Positions 5,868 through 9,802 of a stretch of 9,802 bases of DNA are shown here, piece after piece. The notes beneath the pieces are model-generated. The model saw nothing but the letters and a program-made list of their open reading frames with translations. It ran no database searches and had not been told where the DNA came from. The number at the start of each line of letters is the position of its first letter. Within the stretch, counting starts at the first letter, position 1. This DNA comes from JAIPEK01 sp041685935 (GTDB lineage: Bacteria; Desulfobacterota; Desulfobacteria; Desulfobacterales; Desulfobacteraceae): the NCBI GenBank assembly GCA_041685935.1, contig JAWLES010000092.1:1-9802 (forward strand), written 5' to 3'. The translations under genes and the position numbers were made by a program.

Positions 5868-7352
5868 ATGGATCAAATTGTATCAATCAAACCTCTTCTT
5901 GCGGTTCTTGTCTCCATGTTCGTCATACCCGTACTGGTTTCATCCTCCCGAAAACCCAATGTCAGGGAAGCGTGGACTTTTGCGGCCGGTGCTGTCAAAT
6001 TTTTCCTTGTGGTTTCCATGCTGCCGGCCGTACTTAACGGCAAAGAGATTGTGCTTGAAATGTTTGAAATCGCTCCCGGAGCTTCCATAGCTTTCAAGGT
6101 GGACGGGCTGGGAATGCTGTTCGCCCTGGTGGCATCTTTTTTGTGGATGATCACCACAATGTATTCCATCGGTTATATGAGGGGGCTTGACGAACACGGA
6201 CAGACAAGGTTCTATTCATTTTTCGCACTTGCGGTTTCAGCCACAGTCGGTGCCGCCTTTTCCGCCAATCTTTTAACACTGTATCTGTTTTATGAAATTC
6301 TTTCCCTGGCAACCTACCCCCTGGTTGCCCATCACCAGGACCAAAAGTCGAAAATATCCGGCAGACGGTACCTGATTTTTATTCTCGGCACCTCCATCGG
6401 CCTTGTGCTGCCTGCCATGCTGTATTGCTACAGTGTAACCGGAACCCTTGAATTCACGAACCAGGGGATTTTCCAGGCCGGCCAGGTTTCAAAGCCTGCC
6501 ATGACCGTTCTGCTTTTGATGTTTGTCCTGGGATTTGCTAAAGCCGGGATCATGCCTTTTCATTCCTGGCTCCCTGCTGCAATGGTTGCGCCGACTCCGG
6601 TGAGTGCACTGCTGCACGCGGTTGCCGTGGTCAAAGTGGGTGTTTTCAGTATTGTACGGGTTATGACCGGCATTTTCGGAATAGACCTTTTATCTTCAAT
6701 GAACCTGGGAACCATTGTTGCAGCTCTTGCCTCCGTCACGATAATTGTAGGCTCCTGCATCGCGCTGTCCCAGGATGAACTGAAACGGCGCCTTGCCTTT
6801 TCCACCATAAGCCAGCTTTCCTATATCGTACTCGGTGTGGCGCTCTTGAGCCCTAATGGAATTTTGGGCGGTGTTATCCACATCGTGATGCATGCATTCG
6901 GCAAAATAACTCTGTTTTTCTGCGCAGGCGCCATCATGGTGGCCACGGGAAAAAAATACATCAGCCAGATGGAGGGCCTGGGCAAAAAAATGCCCTTAAC
7001 ATTTGCAGCATTCTTTGTCGGATCCCTCGGCGTTATCGGGCTTCCCCCCTCGGGCGGTTTTTACAGCAAATGGTTTATTATCCTGGGTACACTTGAATCC
7101 GGGCAGATGATCTTCATGGTGGTTCTTTTGCTGAGTTCGTTTCTCAATGCCTTTTACTTTCTGCCGATCGTGTTCAAAGGATTTTTCCCGAAAAACACGG
7201 AGTCGGGTTCGACCGCCCCTTCTTTCGTAAAAATTGAAGAGGCACCTCTTTGCTGTGTCGTACCACTAACGATTACGGCACTGATTTCAATCATACTGTT
7301 TTTCACACCCGACCTTTTTATCGATTTAATAAAAACAGCTTTGGGAATTTAA
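5868..7352 (+). CDS. Second antiporter-like subunit (MrpD family with NuoL/MrpA-like motifs)
   Basis: A 494-residue polytopic subunit of the proton-conducting transporter family. It has Glu143 in helix 5 (LFYEILSLATYPL), Lys225 in helix 7 (FAKAGIMPFHSWLPAAM), then APTPVSALLHAVAVVKVGVF (241-260) with His250 and Lys256, HIVMHAFGKITLFF (338-351) with Lys346, and Lys401 in helix 12 (GFYSKWFI). The PTPVSALLHA..VK pattern is more like NuoL/HyfB/MrpA than the preceding MrpD. All expected channel residues are present, so it should be ion-translocation competent. It lacks the long MrpA C-terminal part, whose equivalents are encoded at 2825-3070 and at the start of the gene at 3067. ATG 5868 has AGAGGA (5854-5859) at 8-nt spacing. 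I suggest that it fills the MrpA N-terminal role (inference). Confidence 0.92.
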   Translation: MDQIVSIKPLLAVLVSMFVIPVLVSSSRKPNVREAWTFAAGAVKFFLVVSMLPAVLNGKEIVLEMFEIAPGASIAFKVDGLGMLFALVASFLWMITTMYSIGYMRGLDEHGQTRFYSFFALAVSATVGAAFSANLLTLYLFYEILSLATYPLVAHHQDQKSKISGRRYLIFILGTSIGLVLPAMLYCYSVTGTLEFTNQGIFQAGQVSKPAMTVLLLMFVLGFAKAGIMPFHSWLPAAMVAPTPVSALLHAVAVVKVGVFSIVRVMTGIFGIDLLSSMNLGTIVAALASVTIIVGSCIALSQDELKRRLAFSTISQLSYIVLGVALLSPNGILGGVIHIVMHAFGKITLFFCAGAIMVATGKKYISQMEGLGKKMPLTFAAFFVGSLGVIGLPPSGGFYSKWFIILGTLESGQMIFMVVLLLSSFLNAFYFLPIVFKGFFPKNTESGSTAPSFVKIEEAPLCCVVPLTITALISIILFFTPDLFIDLIKTALGI

Positions 7353-7370
7353 CAAAAGGGACAGGCAAAA

Positions 7371-7511
7371 ATGGACAAAGAGGGAAAAAAAGAATCTGAA
7401 GAACAGTGGGAGATGGTTGCACACGAGCCGGTACCCGGCTACAGAAGAATTTTCCATATTGTTATACTTCTATCTTCTATCTATCTGGTTTACATATTTG
7501 CAGCCGGATAG
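7371..7511 (+). CDS. Small single-span membrane protein, unknown function
   Basis: A 46-residue ORF with a charged N-terminus (MDKEGKKESEEQWEMVAHEP), then VPGYRRIF and one predicted membrane helix (about residues 27-45, FHIVILLSSIYLVYIFAA). ACAGG (7361-7365) lies 5 nt before the ATG. It starts 18 bp after the second antiporter gene and is on the same strand. The clean layout, a soluble acidic head followed by a PGYRR turn and a helix, looks like a small accessory subunit of a membrane complex. I do not recognise a named family. Coding status rests on the ribosome-binding site, the coherent topology and the operon position. Confidence 0.65.
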   Translation: MDKEGKKESEEQWEMVAHEPVPGYRRIFHIVILLSSIYLVYIFAAG

Positions 7512-7573
7512 ATCCCGGACATAGCAGAGAGTAATGACTGATAATCGTCGGCATATATGGTAAGGGGTACTGA

Positions 7574-7636
7574 ATGACCCGAACACTTTTGACAAAAGCT
7601 TTAATACCTGATCTTTACTGCAGGGGAAACCGATGA
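7574..7636 (+). other. Possible 20-codon coupled leader ORF
   Basis: ATG 7574 to TGA 7634-7636 encodes MTRTLLTKALIPDLYCRGNR. AAGGGG (7562-7567) lies 6 nt upstream, a good ribosome-binding site, and the stop overlaps the next start (ATGA at 7633-7636) exactly as real genes in this operon do. The peptide shows no recognisable domain. It lies in the 121-bp gap between two small membrane-protein genes and could serve translational coupling. Confidence 0.25.
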
Positions 7637-7878
7637 AAAAAGAACTTAAAATTTTTGACAACCCTAAAAACATAAAGCGGCTTTTCTACTGCTTCTATAC
7701 GGCTCTGATCGTGCTGCTTGTGTCGGAATTTTTTATACACAAACACCACAGCTTTCCATGGGAACATTATTTCAGCTTCTACGCGGTATACGGATTTGTT
7801 TCATGCGTCCTGCTGATATTTGTTGCCAAACTCCTGAGGTTAATTGTTATGCGCAGAGAGGACTACTATGACAAGTAG
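7633..7878 (+). CDS. Small two-span membrane protein, unknown function
   Basis: An 81-residue protein with a basic N-terminus (MKKELKIFDNPKNIKRLF), two predicted helices (about 17-35 and 49-71), an outward loop with His-Lys-His-His (36-39) and FPWEHYFSFYAVYGF (41-55), and a charged tail ending MRREDYYDK. AGGGG (7622-7626) lies 6 nt before ATG 7633. Its 3' end overlaps the following antiporter gene by 11 bp, so the two are probably translationally coupled. The ordered motifs (FDNPKN, FPWE, EDYYDK) look like conserved family features, and its placement suggests an accessory subunit for the third antiporter protein. No function is known to me. Confidence 0.8.
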   Translation: MKKELKIFDNPKNIKRLFYCFYTALIVLLVSEFFIHKHHSFPWEHYFSFYAVYGFVSCVLLIFVAKLLRLIVMRREDYYDK

Positions 7879-9643
7879 CTTTTTGATTCCGCCCGGTATC
7901 CTGCTCATTCTGGGCGCTGCTTTGATCCCGTTTTTAAGAGGAAAGACAAAATCCTGCTACATGCTTTTCCTGCCTGTGGCTGCGTTCCTTGTCATATTAA
8001 ACCTTCCCCAGGGAAACCTTTGGACATTTGAATTCTGGGGCTACAATCTAGTTTTGGGCAGAATCGACAAGCTCAGCATGGTGTTCGGATATATTTTCAC
8101 AATTATGGGCTTTCTCGGGGTACTTTTCGCACTTAAGGTCAAAGACGACCTTCAGCACACAGCTGCATTCGTATATGCAGGAAGCACGCTCGGAGTTGTA
8201 TACGCAGGAGACTTATTCACACTTTATATTTTCTGGGAACTGATGGCAGTGAGTTCCACCTTTCTCATTCTGGCCGCCAGAACCAGGGAAGCAAAGGCTG
8301 CAGGATTCAGATATATACTTGTCCACCTTATCGGGGGCCTTTTTCTGCTGGCCGGAATCGTCCTGTATATACACAACAGAGGCACGATTGAATTTGATTA
8401 CATCGGCCTGGGCGGTATTGAGTCCTACCTGATATTTATCGGAGTGGCACTGAACGCCGCAGCAATCCCTCTGCACGCGTGGCTTCCGGATGCATACCCC
8501 ATGGGAACGCCGACAAGCACGGTATTTTTAAGCGCATTTACCACAAAAAGCGCTGTTTACGTGATGGCCAGAACCTTTCCAGGTGCGGACCCCTTGATCT
8601 GGATCGGTGCCATTATGGTGTTTGTACCGATTTTTTACGCGGTTCTGGAAAACGATATCCGCAAAGTTCTTGCTTACAGTCTTCTCAACCAGGTCGGGTT
8701 CATGCTGTGCGGAATAGGCATTGGTACCGCCCTTGCCATTAACGGCGCAGTCTCTCATGCTTTCTGCCACATTTTATACAAGGCCCTTCTTTTCATGGCA
8801 GCAGGATCGGTGCTGCACATGACAGGAAAGATAAAGTGTACCGAGATAGGAGGATTGTACAAAACCATGCCGATCACCTGCCTGTTCTGCATTGTGGGTG
8901 CCGCTTCAATTTCCGCTTTTCCACTTTTCAGCGGGTTTGTCAGCAAATCCATGGTGGTAAGCGCTTCAGCCCACGAAAACCTGGCCCTGGTATGGCTGGT
9001 ACTCCAGTTCGCATCTGCCGGCGTGTTCCACCACGCAGGTATAAAAGTACCCTTTTTCACCTTTTTTGGACACGACTCAGGAATCCGGACCAAAGAGCCG
9101 CCCTTGAACATGCTTCTTGCAATGGGAGTTTGCGCTTTTCTCTGTGTCTTTATCGGTGTCTATCCCGAGCCCCTGTATAATATACTTCCCTTCCCTGTTG
9201 ATTACCAGCCGTATACAGGCGCCCACGTCGTGGGACAGCTTCAGCTGCTTATGTTCGGGGCCCTGGCATTTGCGCTCCTGATTCTGTCAGGATACTATCC
9301 ACCTGAAATCAAATCCCTCAACCTTGATGTGGACTGGTTTTACAGGAAACTCGGCAGGGGGACGTATGTCGCCCTGGACAAGGGACTTAACGCATTCAAC
9401 ACCGGATGCGAATCACTGGTACGCAATACTGCAGCATGCACCGCTGCCGTGTTCAAGGAGTTTGCCGCAAACACCGCCCTGTTTTTTTCCGTGAATGTAT
9501 GGCTGTTTGCGGGGTTGAGGGGAAAACGGCTGGAAATCCGAAAAAACAGGCTTTACAACGACATCACCGAGGGCACGCTGCCCATAGGCATTGGAGCCGC
9601 AATTGCGACCCTCTTTATTTTCCTTGTATTTTTATTAACCTAA
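7868..9643 (+). CDS. Third antiporter-like subunit (MrpD/NuoL-like) with C-terminal extension
   Basis: A 591-residue member of the proton-conducting transporter family. Conserved features are Glu124 in helix 5 (FTLYIFWELMAVSS), PLHAWLPDAYP (201-211), FLSAFTTKSAVYVMAR (220-235) with Lys227, SHAFCHILYKALLFMAAG (296-313) with His297, His301 and Lys305, and Lys360 in helix 12 (SGFVSKSMV). The helix 7 lysine is replaced by Asn196 (VALNAAAIPLH). After about residue 480 an extension follows: DVDWFYRKLGRG (487-498), a long amphipathic-looking stretch, and a final hydrophobic helix (about 572-590). NuoL likewise ends with a lateral helix and an anchor, but homology of the two tails is not shown here. 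ATG 7868 is preferred over the upstream TTG 7844 because GAGGA (7858-7862) lies 5 nt before it. Confidence 0.9.
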   Translation: MTSSFLIPPGILLILGAALIPFLRGKTKSCYMLFLPVAAFLVILNLPQGNLWTFEFWGYNLVLGRIDKLSMVFGYIFTIMGFLGVLFALKVKDDLQHTAAFVYAGSTLGVVYAGDLFTLYIFWELMAVSSTFLILAARTREAKAAGFRYILVHLIGGLFLLAGIVLYIHNRGTIEFDYIGLGGIESYLIFIGVALNAAAIPLHAWLPDAYPMGTPTSTVFLSAFTTKSAVYVMARTFPGADPLIWIGAIMVFVPIFYAVLENDIRKVLAYSLLNQVGFMLCGIGIGTALAINGAVSHAFCHILYKALLFMAAGSVLHMTGKIKCTEIGGLYKTMPITCLFCIVGAASISAFPLFSGFVSKSMVVSASAHENLALVWLVLQFASAGVFHHAGIKVPFFTFFGHDSGIRTKEPPLNMLLAMGVCAFLCVFIGVYPEPLYNILPFPVDYQPYTGAHVVGQLQLLMFGALAFALLILSGYYPPEIKSLNLDVDWFYRKLGRGTYVALDKGLNAFNTGCESLVRNTAACTAAVFKEFAANTALFFSVNVWLFAGLRGKRLEIRKNRLYNDITEGTLPIGIGAAIATLFIFLVFLLT

Positions 9644-9668
9644 ACCGGGAAACCACAGGACGCATATA

Positions 9669-9802
9669 ATGGTAAAAATTCAAGATCTCAAACGGATTAC
9701 CCTGTTCAGCGACATGCCTGAAGACCTGCTTCAAATCATTGCCGCCCGGGCGAACCTGAGCGTCTTCAGCACGGATGCCCACCTGTTCGAGGCCAATGAA
9801 GA
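9669..9802 (+). CDS. Cyclic nucleotide-binding (Crp-type) domain protein, N-terminal part
   Basis: The first 44 residues of a protein cut by the window edge. The start reads LKRITLFSDMPEDLLQIIAA and then SVFSTDAHLFEANE, which matches the opening of a cNMP-binding fold: helix, 'lF..lp.e.L..i', then the first beta strands with the 'G..if.eGe' position. AGGA (9657-9660) is 8 nt before ATG 9669. It lies 25 bp after the last antiporter gene without a visible terminator, so it may share its transcript. Whether it carries a DNA-binding, CBS or other output domain cannot be seen. Confidence 0.7.
   Translation, partial: MVKIQDLKRITLFSDMPEDLLQIIAARANLSVFSTDAHLFEANE

Noticed and set aside
7589..7617. 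Internal promoter: perfect TTGACA (7589-7594) with TCTTTA at 17-bp spacing
   Set aside because: The -10 candidate matches consensus poorly, so it is not listed as a feature; it is mentioned only as an alternative in the findings.
7844..7867. TTG start adding eight residues to the third antiporter subunit
   Set aside because: It would deepen the overlap with the previous gene, has no ribosome-binding site, and adds a polar stretch (MLCAERTT). ATG 7868 has GAGGA at 5-nt spacing.
1638..9643. Reading the cluster as a respiratory complex I or hydrogenase-4/formate hydrogenlyase operon
   Set aside because: MrpE, MrpF, MrpG and MrpB signatures are clear, and no NuoH, NuoB, NuoC/D or NuoI-like subunit or iron-sulfur Cys motif is present within the window.

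Overview
The window is a chromosomal stretch with all genes on the + strand and little intergenic DNA. It is dominated by an Mrp/Mnh-type multisubunit cation/proton antiporter operon. Moderate GC content, TTG starts, many 4-bp start/stop overlaps, and the pairing of an unusual Mrp cluster with receiver-only signalling proteins and a tandem UspA protein suggest an anaerobic Desulfobacterota (former deltaproteobacterial sulfate-reducer type). That assignment is inferred from style and content; no taxonomic marker gene is present.

Layout. 2-109: tail of a response-regulator receiver domain. 150-1028: tandem universal stress protein. 1029-1145: the main regulatory gap, holding a candidate sigma70-like promoter and a palindrome. 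1146-1622: single-domain response regulator with a basic tail. 1638-5797: seven tightly packed genes for MrpE, MrpF, MrpG, a small MbhD-like (MrpA C-terminal-type) protein, an MbhE-MrpB fusion, MrpC and a first MrpD-like antiporter subunit. 5868-7352: a second antiporter subunit with NuoL/MrpA-like motifs. 7371-7511 and 7633-7878: two small membrane proteins of unknown function. 7868-9643: a third, longer antiporter-like subunit with a C-terminal extension. 9669-end: start of a protein with an apparent cyclic-nucleotide-binding-type domain. No gene-free stretch exceeds 300 bases. No RNA gene, mobile element, CRISPR array or convincing terminator was seen.

How it fits together. The gene order E-F-G-(MbhD)-(MbhE+B)-C-D is the order of the mbhA-H ion-translocating module in archaeal membrane-bound hydrogenase operons, not the A-B-C-D-E-F-G order of Bacillus mrp. 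No full-length mrpA is present: its C-terminal part is split over the MbhD-like protein and the N-terminus of the MrpB fusion, and its N-terminal antiporter part may be supplied by the second D-type protein. With three different NuoL/M/N-like subunits the membrane arm is larger than a standard Mrp complex. No hydrogenase, NADH-oxidising or iron-sulfur subunit is visible here, so the product is either a stand-alone Na+/H+ antiporter or the membrane arm of a complex whose redox part is encoded elsewhere. The flanking stress protein, receiver protein and nucleotide-sensor-like protein suggest stress or signal control of this ion-transport operon.
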